6,999 nt of DNA from JBKBXU01 sp046313675 (lineage in GTDB: Bacteria > Bacteroidota > Bacteroidia > Cytophagales > Cytophagaceae): NCBI GenBank assembly GCA_046313675.1, contig JBKBXU010000256.1, forward strand, positions 1 to 6,999, in the 5' to 3' direction. The notes beneath the pieces are model-generated. The model saw only the letters and a program-made list of their open reading frames with translations. It was not told the origin of the DNA and did no database searches. This document shows positions 1-6,476 of the stretch, piece by piece. Within the stretch, counting starts at the first letter, position 1, and each line of letters begins with the position of its first letter. The translations under genes were made by a program, and so were the position numbers.

Positions 1-225
1 GTATATGTAAAGTGTGCTCCCGAGACCTGTGAGAAGAGGGATCCAAAAGGTCATTATAAGAAGGCAAAAGAAGGCAAGATAAAGGATTTTACAGGAGTAG
101 ATGCTCCATATGAAGAACCAAAAAACCCTGACCTGATCCTTAATACAGATGAGGAAGACCTTAACCTTTGTGTAAATAAGGTTTTGCAGATGCTTGAGGA
201 TAAGAAATTAATCCTCTTAATTTAA
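1..225 (+). CDS. cysC: Adenylylsulfate (APS) kinase, C-terminal fragment
   Basis: The reading frame is open from the first base and stops at TAA 223-225, leaving 74 residues of a protein whose start lies upstream. APS kinase phosphorylates adenosine 5'-phosphosulfate with ATP to make PAPS, the universal sulfate donor, in the cytoplasm. The visible part matches the family's C-terminal third: VYV, then CEKRDPKGHYKKA (residues 10-22 of the fragment), then FTGVDAPYEEP (30-40), then the closing helix with NTDEED. The P-loop is outside the window, so a fusion to an ATP sulfurylase domain cannot be excluded. The stop lies two bases before the flippase start, so the two genes are probably co-transcribed. 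A sulfotransferase two genes downstream suggests that this copy serves glycan sulfation more than cysteine synthesis; that role is inferred. The single visible arginine codon is AGG, as in the flippase. Confidence 0.9.
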   Translation, partial: VYVKCAPETCEKRDPKGHYKKAKEGKIKDFTGVDAPYEEPKNPDLILNTDEEDLNLCVNKVLQMLEDKKLILLI

Positions 226-227
226 AA

Positions 228-1610
228 ATGACGCTTACACAGAAATTCAAATCTAATCTAAAAGACAAACATTTTGGCGAGGTGCTCAAAGGAAGCATCT
301 TTTCATTCATTGCCCGCGGCAGTGCCGGCTTAATTGCCCTTACAATTCAGGTCCTTGTTATCAGACTTTACGGCACTGATATCCTCGGAATAACTGAACT
401 CATTAATTCTTTTCTTATGGTTGCCATAATTATACCCCTTCTGGGAACGAATGTTTCTATATTGAGATTCATACCTGAATATACTGCGAAGGGACATTCA
501 GAAGTGGCATTCAGGATATACAGAAGGCTTCTGTATTTCGTAATTACCTCATCTATATTTTTTATTCTCATCGTAACACTAAACTCTAACTTTGTTGCGG
601 AGGTTATATTCAAAAAGCCTCAATATACCATATTCTTTCTTGTAGCAGGATTTTTTATCCCCTTCAGGGTATTATATGAATACACACTCTCAGTAACAAG
701 GGGATTTAAGCTTATTAAGACCTTTGCCCTTTTTCAGGCCCTTCCTCTATTTTGTAACCTCTTAGTGCTCGGTCTGTTGACCATTTTTTATTATCATGGA
801 TTCAACCCTATCTATGCCCTATTTTCAGGATTCTTTTTAGCATCTGTTGCAGGTATTTATGTCTCAGAACTCAGATTCCGAAGCTTAAGCCATAATAAGA
901 ATCCTCAATCAACATCTTCAGATTCGCCCATTGCTTATGAACCATCTGCTATCCCACCACTCAAAAATCTTCTTATGGTCTCGACTCCCATGTTCTTGAT
1001 CACTGCAATGGGTTATATAAACAATCAAATAGGTGTGCTTCTTCTTGGCGGCATGAAATCAGAAAGGGAGATTGCCTATTATGCAGTCGCTGCAAAGCTT
1101 GCTACACTTATACACTTCGTGCTTCAGGCGATAAATTCTATGATAGCCCCAAAGTTTGCTGAGCTTTATCATTCAGGCATGATGAAGGAGCTTAAAAGGG
1201 TTATCCATAAATCTACAAAGCTTATATTTTACAGTACAGCGCCGATACTTACAGGCTTGCTCATCTTCGGTAGGTTGGTGTTAAAAATCTTCTATGGTGA
1301 AGAATTTATTATTGCTTATACACCCCTACTTATACTTATAGTAGGGCAGTTTGTGAATACCATCTCAGGTAGTGTAGGTTATTTCCTCACCATGACAGGC
1401 AATGAAAAGACAGTAAGCCTGATTATATCAGCCTCATCTTTGATAAATATTATTACAGCTTACTTGCTGATCCCACTTTATGGTATCAACGGCGCTGCTA
1501 TAGCATCATCTCTATGCTTAATAATTTGGAACCTGTTGATGGTTGTAGTGATAAGATTAAGATATGGTATAATGTTTATATACATGCCAAAGGCTATTCA
1601 TGTTAGGTGA
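228..1610 (+). CDS. Wzx-type oligosaccharide flippase (MOP/MATE superfamily)
   Basis: This is a 460-residue, strongly hydrophobic protein with about 12 predicted membrane segments (roughly 22-46, 58-78, 100-120, 132-150, 165-188, 195-213, 250-272, 285-305, 332-350, 365-385, 397-417 and 420-443), the usual topology and length for polysaccharide-export flippases. Such proteins move undecaprenyl-linked repeat units across the inner membrane. Family-like stretches include GSAG near the start, SILRFIPEY (77-85), APKFAELYHSG (307-317) and PLYGINGAAIASS (416-428). A hydrophilic Ser/Pro-rich loop (about 216-245) separates the two halves, as expected for a two-bundle transporter. The start at 228 is two bases after the cysC stop. 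No Shine-Dalgarno lies at normal distance (GAGGA at 196-200 is too far), so coupling to cysC translation is likely. Arginine codons are AGA/AGG in 14 of 16 cases, unlike the genes that follow. Substrate cannot be told from sequence. Confidence 0.88.
   Translation: MTLTQKFKSNLKDKHFGEVLKGSIFSFIARGSAGLIALTIQVLVIRLYGTDILGITELINSFLMVAIIIPLLGTNVSILRFIPEYTAKGHSEVAFRIYRRLLYFVITSSIFFILIVTLNSNFVAEVIFKKPQYTIFFLVAGFFIPFRVLYEYTLSVTRGFKLIKTFALFQALPLFCNLLVLGLLTIFYYHGFNPIYALFSGFFLASVAGIYVSELRFRSLSHNKNPQSTSSDSPIAYEPSAIPPLKNLLMVSTPMFLITAMGYINNQIGVLLLGGMKSEREIAYYAVAAKLATLIHFVLQAINSMIAPKFAELYHSGMMKELKRVIHKSTKLIFYSTAPILTGLLIFGRLVLKIFYGEEFIIAYTPLLILIVGQFVNTISGSVGYFLTMTGNEKTVSLIISASSLINIITAYLLIPLYGINGAAIASSLCLIIWNLLMVVVIRLRYGIMFIYMPKAIHVR
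1565..1573 (+). promoter_or_regulatory. Candidate extended -10 promoter inside the end of the flippase gene
   Basis: The bases TGG followed by TATAAT form a perfect sigma-70 extended -10 element (TGn-TATAAT), with TATAAT at 1568-1573. The -35 match is poor: TTGTAG at 1543-1548, with a 19-base spacer. Extended -10 promoters can work without a good -35. A start near 1580 would give a leader of roughly 100 bases before the sulfotransferase gene and would let the middle cassette be expressed separately from cysC and the flippase. It lies in coding sequence, where AT-rich matches arise by chance. Confidence 0.3.
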
Positions 1611-1657
1611 GCATTTATTGCGTTCGGGTTTAACATTCTATATATGCCATTGCGACC

Positions 1658-1665
1658 AAAAGGAG
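1658..1665 (+). promoter_or_regulatory. Ribosome binding site of the sulfotransferase gene
   Basis: AAAAGGAG is a good Shine-Dalgarno match, but it ends 13 bases before ATG 1679, somewhat further than usual. There is no other start codon at a better distance in the same frame, and the protein from 1679 begins correctly for the family. It sits in the only real intergenic gap of the window (1611-1678), where I see no convincing terminator hairpin. Confidence 0.6.
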
Positions 1666-1678
1666 ATAAGTTAAAATT

Positions 1679-2560
1679 ATGAATTCGCCAATAATTATAA
1701 TTGGAATGCACAGGTCCGGCACTACTATGATTGCCTCAATGTTACGTCAGATGGGTGTATTCCTTGGAAATGATCTCGAAGAAAATTTAGAATCAATGTA
1801 TTTCCTTACTTTGAATGAGTGGATTCTTCGCCAAAGCGGGGGATCATGGGATAATCCAAATGCTGGAAAATGGTTTTTAAATAGGCCGGAAATATTTCAG
1901 CTTATCTATGAATATATAGAAGAACGTATTAACGGTTTTCCTATTGTATCCTATCTTGGCTGGAAGCGATTTATCAGATATAGAGGTAAGTTAAAGAATA
2001 TGCGGGAACCTTGGGGTTGGAAAGATCCAAGAAATACTTTTACGCTACCATTATGGTTAAAATTATTTCCCGATGCTAAAGTAATTCATATTTATCGCAA
2101 TGGGGTCTCTGTAGCAGTAAGTTTATATAAAAGGGAGTGTGCACATTTAAAACTAGCCAAGACTAAACACAACATAAGAAAAACCTTTGGTCTTTACAAA
2201 TTCATTTCCAAAAAAGGAGGATTTGTTTGGTCTTCCCGTTGTTTGTCGCTCAAAGATGCGTTTACTCTTTGGGAAGAATATACTGATATGGCGTTGAAAA
2301 TGATGGAAACTGTTAACGAACGTGGCTTTACAATAAGATATGAAGATTTCATCCAAAAACCTTTTTCGATTCTTTCTGAATTAAGAGATTTTTGCAATTT
2401 AAATTGTTCAAATGATCTCATAAATAAACTTATTCTACAAGTAAAATCGGATCGGGCTACTGCTAATAAAAAAACACCTGAATTAATGACATGTTTTGAG
2501 CAAATGAGTAATAGTTTACTAATGCAAAAGTTAGGTTATTTGCAAGAGGATAGGTCATGA
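1679..2560 (+). CDS. PAPS-dependent sulfotransferase family protein
   Basis: This 293-residue protein is probably cytoplasmic and transfers sulfate from PAPS to an acceptor, here most likely a sugar of the polysaccharide. The N-terminus carries the 5'-phosphosulfate-binding P-loop, IIIIGMHRSGTT (5-16), with Arg12, Ser13, Gly14 and the Thr pair. WGWKDPR (112-118) follows. The 3'-phosphate-binding segment is KVIHIYRNGVSVAVSL (134-149), with Arg140 and Ser148 at the expected positions. The C-terminal half has FTIRYEDFIQKP (217-228), a segment also typical of bacterial sulfotransferases, and ends with an LGY motif. Length is normal for the Sulfotransfer_3-like group. No signal peptide is seen. 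Its last bases overlap the next start by four. CysC upstream could supply its donor. CGN makes up 9 of 19 arginine codons, against 2 of 16 in the flippase, which marks the start of the foreign-looking block. The acceptor cannot be predicted. Confidence 0.87.
   Translation: MNSPIIIIGMHRSGTTMIASMLRQMGVFLGNDLEENLESMYFLTLNEWILRQSGGSWDNPNAGKWFLNRPEIFQLIYEYIEERINGFPIVSYLGWKRFIRYRGKLKNMREPWGWKDPRNTFTLPLWLKLFPDAKVIHIYRNGVSVAVSLYKRECAHLKLAKTKHNIRKTFGLYKFISKKGGFVWSSRCLSLKDAFTLWEEYTDMALKMMETVNERGFTIRYEDFIQKPFSILSELRDFCNLNCSNDLINKLILQVKSDRATANKKTPELMTCFEQMSNSLLMQKLGYLQEDRS
2546..2550 (+). promoter_or_regulatory. Ribosome binding site of the WbsX-like gene
   Basis: GAGGA lies six bases before ATG 2557, inside the end of the sulfotransferase gene. 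It supports the start that overlaps the upstream stop as ATGA. Confidence 0.6.
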
Positions 2561-3639
2561 CAAATAGACCAATAACCATTGCTTATTATTTAGGACAGTT
2601 TCATCCACTGGAGGAAAATAACAGATTTTGGGGCGATGGTTTTACAGAATGGCATAATGTTGCCAGAGCACGATCATTGTTTCCCACACATAGACAGCCA
2701 GTATTACCTGGGCGTTTTGGTTTTTACGATTTGCGTTGTGATGAAACACTCTTAGCTCAATTACATTATGCCAAAGATATTAAGATAGACGCTTTTTGTT
2801 ATTGGCACTATTGGTTTGCTGGGAAAAGAGTGTTACATCGACCATTGGACAGAATGCTTACTTTACCTGATGTAGGGGTAAAAATAATGCTGGGATGGGC
2901 AAATGAGTCATGGACTGGGATATGGCATGGTCTTTCACAGTATGTGATTTTTCAGCAAACCTATAACCGTGATGAGTTGCGTGAGCATGCCAAGTTAATA
3001 GCGCATTATGTCAATTCAGAACGCTACTTGAAAATTGGCAATATGTCACCGTTTTTGATTTATAAGCCGCGATTGATTCCCGATGCAAAATATTATTTGG
3101 AGGAATTGCGTGAATGCGTAAAAAAAGAGGGCGGGGGAGATCTTTATATTATAGGGACGTGGGGGCCTGCTCCAACGGAACAAATTGTTAAACCCAGCGA
3201 CTACGGACTAGATGCGGTTGTTTGTAATAATGTTGGGTTTTATTCTAAATCCCGCCTACTTAACAATGTGTATCGTGCCTTTTGGCGCCTGGCAAGAAAA
3301 ATTGGATTGGGTCCGGAGATCAGGTTATACACTGACACTATTAAAGTTTTACGTGCTGCATTTGAGAGTGTCGAAGGTACTGTTCACGCACAAGTAGTGA
3401 CAGGTTGGGATAATACGCCAAGAATGGGTAGACGCGGTTTGGTATTGATAAAATATAATGAACGAACTTTTAAACTCGCGATTCGGACGGCGCTATCATT
3501 AGAAAAACGTAATAAAATTCGACTCCTTTTTGTAAAATCGTGGAATGAGTGGGCTGAACAGAATGTTCTGGAACCTAAATTTAAAGAATCATGGTCTGCT
3601 GGTCGGGTATTCGCAGAAACAATATCTGAAGAAACATGA
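2557..3639 (+). CDS. WbsX-like protein with GH99-like TIM-barrel domain
   Basis: This 360-residue protein matches the WbsX family across its length. It opens with AYYLGQFHP (9-17), then FWGDGFTEWHNVARA (24-38), FGFYDLR (54-60), FCYWHYWFAGKRVL (80-93) and the signature GWANESWT (113-120), and closes with WNEWAEQNVLEP (329-340). The family is found in O-antigen and capsule clusters and is related to GH99 endo-alpha-mannosidases/mannanases. Its exact reaction is not settled; older annotation calls it a glycosyltransferase, newer annotation a GH99-like hydrolase. Glu117 and Glu331 are candidate active-site acids by position in conserved motifs, which is my inference. No signal peptide or membrane segment is visible, so it probably acts on a cytoplasmic lipid-linked or nucleotide sugar intermediate. 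It overlaps its neighbours on both sides by four bases. CGN makes up 19 of 29 arginine codons and AAG only 3 of 21 lysine codons, both unlike the flippase. Confidence 0.87.
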   Translation: MTNRPITIAYYLGQFHPLEENNRFWGDGFTEWHNVARARSLFPTHRQPVLPGRFGFYDLRCDETLLAQLHYAKDIKIDAFCYWHYWFAGKRVLHRPLDRMLTLPDVGVKIMLGWANESWTGIWHGLSQYVIFQQTYNRDELREHAKLIAHYVNSERYLKIGNMSPFLIYKPRLIPDAKYYLEELRECVKKEGGGDLYIIGTWGPAPTEQIVKPSDYGLDAVVCNNVGFYSKSRLLNNVYRAFWRLARKIGLGPEIRLYTDTIKVLRAAFESVEGTVHAQVVTGWDNTPRMGRRGLVLIKYNERTFKLAIRTALSLEKRNKIRLLFVKSWNEWAEQNVLEPKFKESWSAGRVFAETISEET

Positions 3640-4649
3640 TAAATCGTCTTTTTTTTATTGAATGGTTATTATTTGCGTTGCTTTCGTTCATATTTTGCAT
3701 TTTGTTGTCATTTCGTCCTATCCCGAATGAAGGAAGTGACAATGACACTGGTCGATATGTCAGAGCATTCCGTGATTACTGTGCAAATGGCTTTCTTGAA
3801 AAAAAATTATTACATGAAAACCTTTCTTATCAGATTTTTTATACGGCTTTTTATCCTGCATGTGTAATCAAATCGGATCGGTTTTTTTTATTTGAAGTTG
3901 CAATGCTTGTTCCTTTGATTTTTTTATTTTTTGCTAAATGGCGCAATAATACTTTGTTCTTATCCGCTGGCTTAACTTTTTCAGTATATGGTTTAGAGTT
4001 GATGACAAATGCAATGCGTCAAGGCTTGGCAACTTTCTTTTTTTTGGGGTCGGTAGGTTTAATAGAACGCCATCGTAAGGTGGCGTTATTGTTAGGATTG
4101 ATAGCTGGAATCGCTCACATTTCGGCACTTGCTTTTTTTCCATTTTTATTATGGATTAGTTGGAAAAGATTGTCTATGATAGAAAAATATGGGTGGTTAT
4201 TGGTCTTACCGATAATGTTATTATTTTTATTTAGAATTAATGTCGAATTAATTATTGATGCCTTGGATGTTTTAAATAAGATGTTTGAGGATTATCGCGA
4301 AATATATTCATTAGAACTAAAACCGTCTTTTTTAATTTTTATGTCGTTCCCATTATTTTGGATATATATAGTTCGTTATTTATCACATAAAATTAATAGA
4401 ACAGATATTGGAAACATCGAAACGCTGGCAATTATTTATTCATCCCTTATATTAGCTATAAGTTATTTGATATTTCCATTTATTGTTTATCGTTTTGCAT
4501 TATTGGCAGTGCCTCTCCAAATATTTTTGACAGCTAGATCATCAAGTGCATCAACACTGACGAGCGCTATAATATTTTTTAGTATGGTGATACATTTAGT
4601 ATTCATGGTAATTACTACAAACCATTTTGATGTATTAATATATGGATAA
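3636..4649 (+). CDS. EpsG/Wzy-like membrane protein, probable polysaccharide polymerase
   Basis: This 337-residue integral membrane protein has about ten hydrophobic segments (near 6-26, 83-100, 104-120, 130-143, 147-174, 187-199, 230-247, 261-280, 283-299 and 307-328). After the first segment comes a long polar loop with RPIPNEGSDNDTGRYV (27-42), rich in Asp. NAMRQGLA (125-132) follows, then GIAHISAL (158-165) and YRF (285-287). This Asp-loop, (N)xxRQ and His-Ser-Ala pattern is typical of the EpsG family, which in exopolysaccharide loci fills the polymerase role of Wzy, joining flipped repeat units at the outer face of the inner membrane. The function is assigned by family pattern and context: it is the only polymerase candidate in the window. 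The start overlaps the upstream stop as ATGA and has only a weak GAAGA ribosome site. The gene is visibly T-rich, and CGN makes up 12 of 17 arginine codons. Such polymerases diverge fast and often define a serotype. Confidence 0.78.
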   Translation: MINRLFFIEWLLFALLSFIFCILLSFRPIPNEGSDNDTGRYVRAFRDYCANGFLEKKLLHENLSYQIFYTAFYPACVIKSDRFFLFEVAMLVPLIFLFFAKWRNNTLFLSAGLTFSVYGLELMTNAMRQGLATFFFLGSVGLIERHRKVALLLGLIAGIAHISALAFFPFLLWISWKRLSMIEKYGWLLVLPIMLLFLFRINVELIIDALDVLNKMFEDYREIYSLELKPSFLIFMSFPLFWIYIVRYLSHKINRTDIGNIETLAIIYSSLILAISYLIFPFIVYRFALLAVPLQIFLTARSSSASTLTSAIIFFSMVIHLVFMVITTNHFDVLIYG

Positions 4650-5460
4650 ATTGTTATCAATTGTTATTCCAACTTTTAATAGAAAGACATTAACAGATCG
4701 TGCGGTCGAATCGGTCAGCTCTGAGTTCCCTGAGTTTATTGAAATAATAGTAGTTGATGATTTTAGTAATCCTCCTTATTCATTTGTCAGTCATAATTCG
4801 TCAGGAGTTGAGGTTAAGATAATTAGGTTAAGCGAAAATAGTGGCCCGGGTATGGCGAGACAAGCCGGTGTGATAAAAGCCAATGGTAAATTTATAGCTT
4901 TTTTGGACTCTGATGATTTTTACGATAACGGCTGGATCGATTGGGTAATCAAAAAAATTAAAGATCTTAATGGGAAGAGTCACATGGTAATCTCAGGTAT
5001 TACCGTAGGGGAAAGAAAGGTTGGTGCACTGGTTAGAAAAATGCTGTCTGCACTGCCGCAGCCATTATTATTATTCACTTCTCGGTTAGTTGCTGTGTTT
5101 TTTAACCCCTTTTATACACCATCTCTTATGATGAACCGAGAGTTGTGTTTTTTCAAAAAGGGATTGAGGTACTGTGAAGATTACTATTCAACAGTATACG
5201 CCTTATTTCATGCAAAACAATTGCTACTTCCAGATGTGATTGCGGTTTATTTGGGACGTGAGCCCAATACTGCAGGCGGCGAGACATCTAAGCGTTTCAA
5301 AATGTTTTTGGGAGAAATGCAAGTACGAAGGTCTATGTGGTTTGAACTGAACTTGCCAATTGCTTATAAGCTTTTAATCCCGTTTGGTGTAATTTATCAG
5401 TGTTTGAGATCATGCATAAAAATATTGATCTATCTTGCAAGTGGAAGATGGTTAAAATGA
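4642..5460 (+). CDS. Glycosyltransferase family 2 (GT-A fold)
   Basis: This 272-residue protein is a standard inverting GT-A enzyme that adds one sugar from a nucleotide donor to the lipid-linked repeat unit at the cytoplasmic face of the inner membrane. It begins with LSIVIPTFNR (5-14), has IIVVDDFS (35-42) with the donor-binding Asp pair, SENSGPGMARQAGVIKANG (64-82), and the metal-binding LDSDD (88-92). CEDYYS (168-173) holds the Glu-Asp pair often seen near the likely catalytic base. The C-terminal 239-266 region is hydrophobic with interspersed basic residues and may be a membrane anchor. The start at 4642 overlaps the polymerase gene by eight bases. No Shine-Dalgarno is visible there, so translation is probably coupled, but the protein begins exactly where the family does. 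The transferred sugar is unknown. CGN makes up 6 of 15 arginine codons. Confidence 0.88.
   Translation: MDKLLSIVIPTFNRKTLTDRAVESVSSEFPEFIEIIVVDDFSNPPYSFVSHNSSGVEVKIIRLSENSGPGMARQAGVIKANGKFIAFLDSDDFYDNGWIDWVIKKIKDLNGKSHMVISGITVGERKVGALVRKMLSALPQPLLLFTSRLVAVFFNPFYTPSLMMNRELCFFKKGLRYCEDYYSTVYALFHAKQLLLPDVIAVYLGREPNTAGGETSKRFKMFLGEMQVRRSMWFELNLPIAYKLLIPFGVIYQCLRSCIKILIYLASGRWLK
5443..5447 (+). promoter_or_regulatory. Ribosome binding site that decides the GH20-like start
   Basis: GGAAG lies nine bases before ATG 5457. This favours 5457, where ATGA overlaps the upstream stop, over the longer in-frame start at 5400 and over ATG 5448, which directly abuts the site. Starting at 5457 also places a clean signal peptide at the N-terminus. 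Confidence 0.6.
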
Positions 5461-6476
5461 GTAATTGTAAAATGTTGTGTACTATCGTTTTGTTAGTGGC
5501 AATATTGGTCGCTAGTTCTGTTAATGCTCAGGGAAAACCAAAAGTCATACGAGCGCTGCATTTTAGACTACTAGGCATAACACTAGGAGAAGCAAAGCGA
5601 CTTGCTGACGAGGCGGCCAAACATAGTTTTAATAGTTTGGTCATAGATATCCTTTGGGGCGCAAGTGTTAGATTGAAAAGTTTCCCGTGGATAGTTAAGG
5701 TAAAACCTTGGGAGCGTGAAGAGATGATTGAATTTGTTAAGTATGCGCGTGCTAAAAATTTGGATATAGTTCTGCAATTTCAAACATTAAGCCATCAGCA
5801 CGTATTGCTTGGGAAATACCGTTCAGATTTGATGTACAACCAGCAGACTTACGACCCTAATAAAAAAGAGGTGTATGATTTAATTTTACCCATGTTGGAT
5901 GAATTAATTGATTTACTAAAACCAAGTGCAGTTCATATTGGCCACGATGAAGTAGTGGGTTGGGAATCAGGCCATGTTGGGAGGTTTTTACTCAAAGGCG
6001 AGCGGCCATTGCCTGCAGACTTATTCCTTAAAGATGTTCTAACGCTATATCACCATTTAAAATCAAAAGGCATAGAAACATGGATGTGGGGTGATATGCT
6101 TATAAGTCCTGATGAATTTCCAGATATCCCTGAAGAATCAAAGAAGCCATTTCATGGAACATTACCAGGTTATGGAAAAGAACTCAGGGCAAAGTTGCCG
6201 AAGGATATAGTGATCTGCGACTGGCATTACAATGATGAGCAGGAGAATTTCCCATCCCTTACAACATTTCAAAAAGAAGGCTTCAAGGTTATAGGCGCTA
6301 CATGGGTGAAAGAAAAGACCATAAAAAACTTTAGCCGATATGCTTCAAAAAATAATGCCTATGGGATGATGGCTACCACATGGTGGTATGTTCAGAAAAG
6401 AAATTGGGATATCGTAGAGAAGATTATTAAAATTTCTGGCGATATTTTTTCGAAGGACTTTCCTGATGGCAAATAA
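5457..6476 (+). CDS. Exported GH20-like glycoside hydrolase (TIM barrel)
   Basis: From ATG 5457 the protein has 339 residues. It opens with a short basic region, a hydrophobic core and a V-N-A cleavage site after residue 24, so it is probably exported to the periplasm or beyond. The rest looks like a family 20 hexosaminidase-type TIM barrel: HFRLLGITLGEAKRLAD near the start, then VHIGHDEVVGW (159-169), where Asp164 and Glu165 match the GH20 Asp-Glu catalytic pair, then TWMWGDM (208-214), ICDWHY (253-258) and ATTWWY (306-311). Canonical GH20 has a second Gly where this protein has His163. It lacks the N-terminal GH20b domain and is shorter than most family members. A role in trimming or releasing an amino-sugar-containing polymer is inferred. 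Lysine codon choice shifts inside the gene, with AAG 3 of 18 before about 6066 and 8 of 16 after. The start overlaps the glycosyltransferase stop by four bases. Confidence 0.68.
   Translation: MSNCKMLCTIVLLVAILVASSVNAQGKPKVIRALHFRLLGITLGEAKRLADEAAKHSFNSLVIDILWGASVRLKSFPWIVKVKPWEREEMIEFVKYARAKNLDIVLQFQTLSHQHVLLGKYRSDLMYNQQTYDPNKKEVYDLILPMLDELIDLLKPSAVHIGHDEVVGWESGHVGRFLLKGERPLPADLFLKDVLTLYHHLKSKGIETWMWGDMLISPDEFPDIPEESKKPFHGTLPGYGKELRAKLPKDIVICDWHYNDEQENFPSLTTFQKEGFKVIGATWVKEKTIKNFSRYASKNNAYGMMATTWWYVQKRNWDIVEKIIKISGDIFSKDFPDGK
6453..6457 (+). promoter_or_regulatory. Ribosome binding site of the DUF1972-type glycosyltransferase
   Basis: AAGGA lies eight bases before ATG 6466, inside the end of the GH20-like gene. 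It fixes the start of the last gene, which overlaps the upstream stop by 11 bases. Confidence 0.65.

Noticed and set aside
368..613. Antisense open frame of 81 codons within the flippase gene.
   Set aside because: It lies wholly inside a well-supported gene, shows no family motif and has no clear ribosome site. The antisense frames at 2153-2421, 3934-4143 and 5583-5783 were set aside for the same reason.
1579..1649. Near-repeat TATACATGCCA (1579-1589) and TATATATGCCA (1639-1649) flanking the end of the flippase gene.
   Set aside because: Only 10 of 11 bases match in an AT-rich setting, with no mobile element between or beside them, so this is too weak to call a target duplication or attachment site.
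1611..1678. Possible terminator or conventional -35/-10 promoter (TTGCGT 1618-1623, TATATG 1641-1646) in the intergenic gap.
   Set aside because: I see no stable hairpin followed by a T-run, and the -35 matches only three of six consensus bases.
3212..3397. Short + strand frame inside the WbsX-like gene, and a similar one at 3658-3867 in the polymerase gene.
   Set aside because: Both are out-of-frame shadows of genes whose own frames carry conserved motifs throughout.
5400..5456. In-frame 19-residue N-terminal extension of the GH20-like protein starting at ATG 5400.
   Set aside because: It would overlap the glycosyltransferase gene by 61 bases, lacks a ribosome site and would bury the signal peptide. 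ATG 5457 has GGAAG nine bases upstream and a four-base stop/start overlap like its neighbours.
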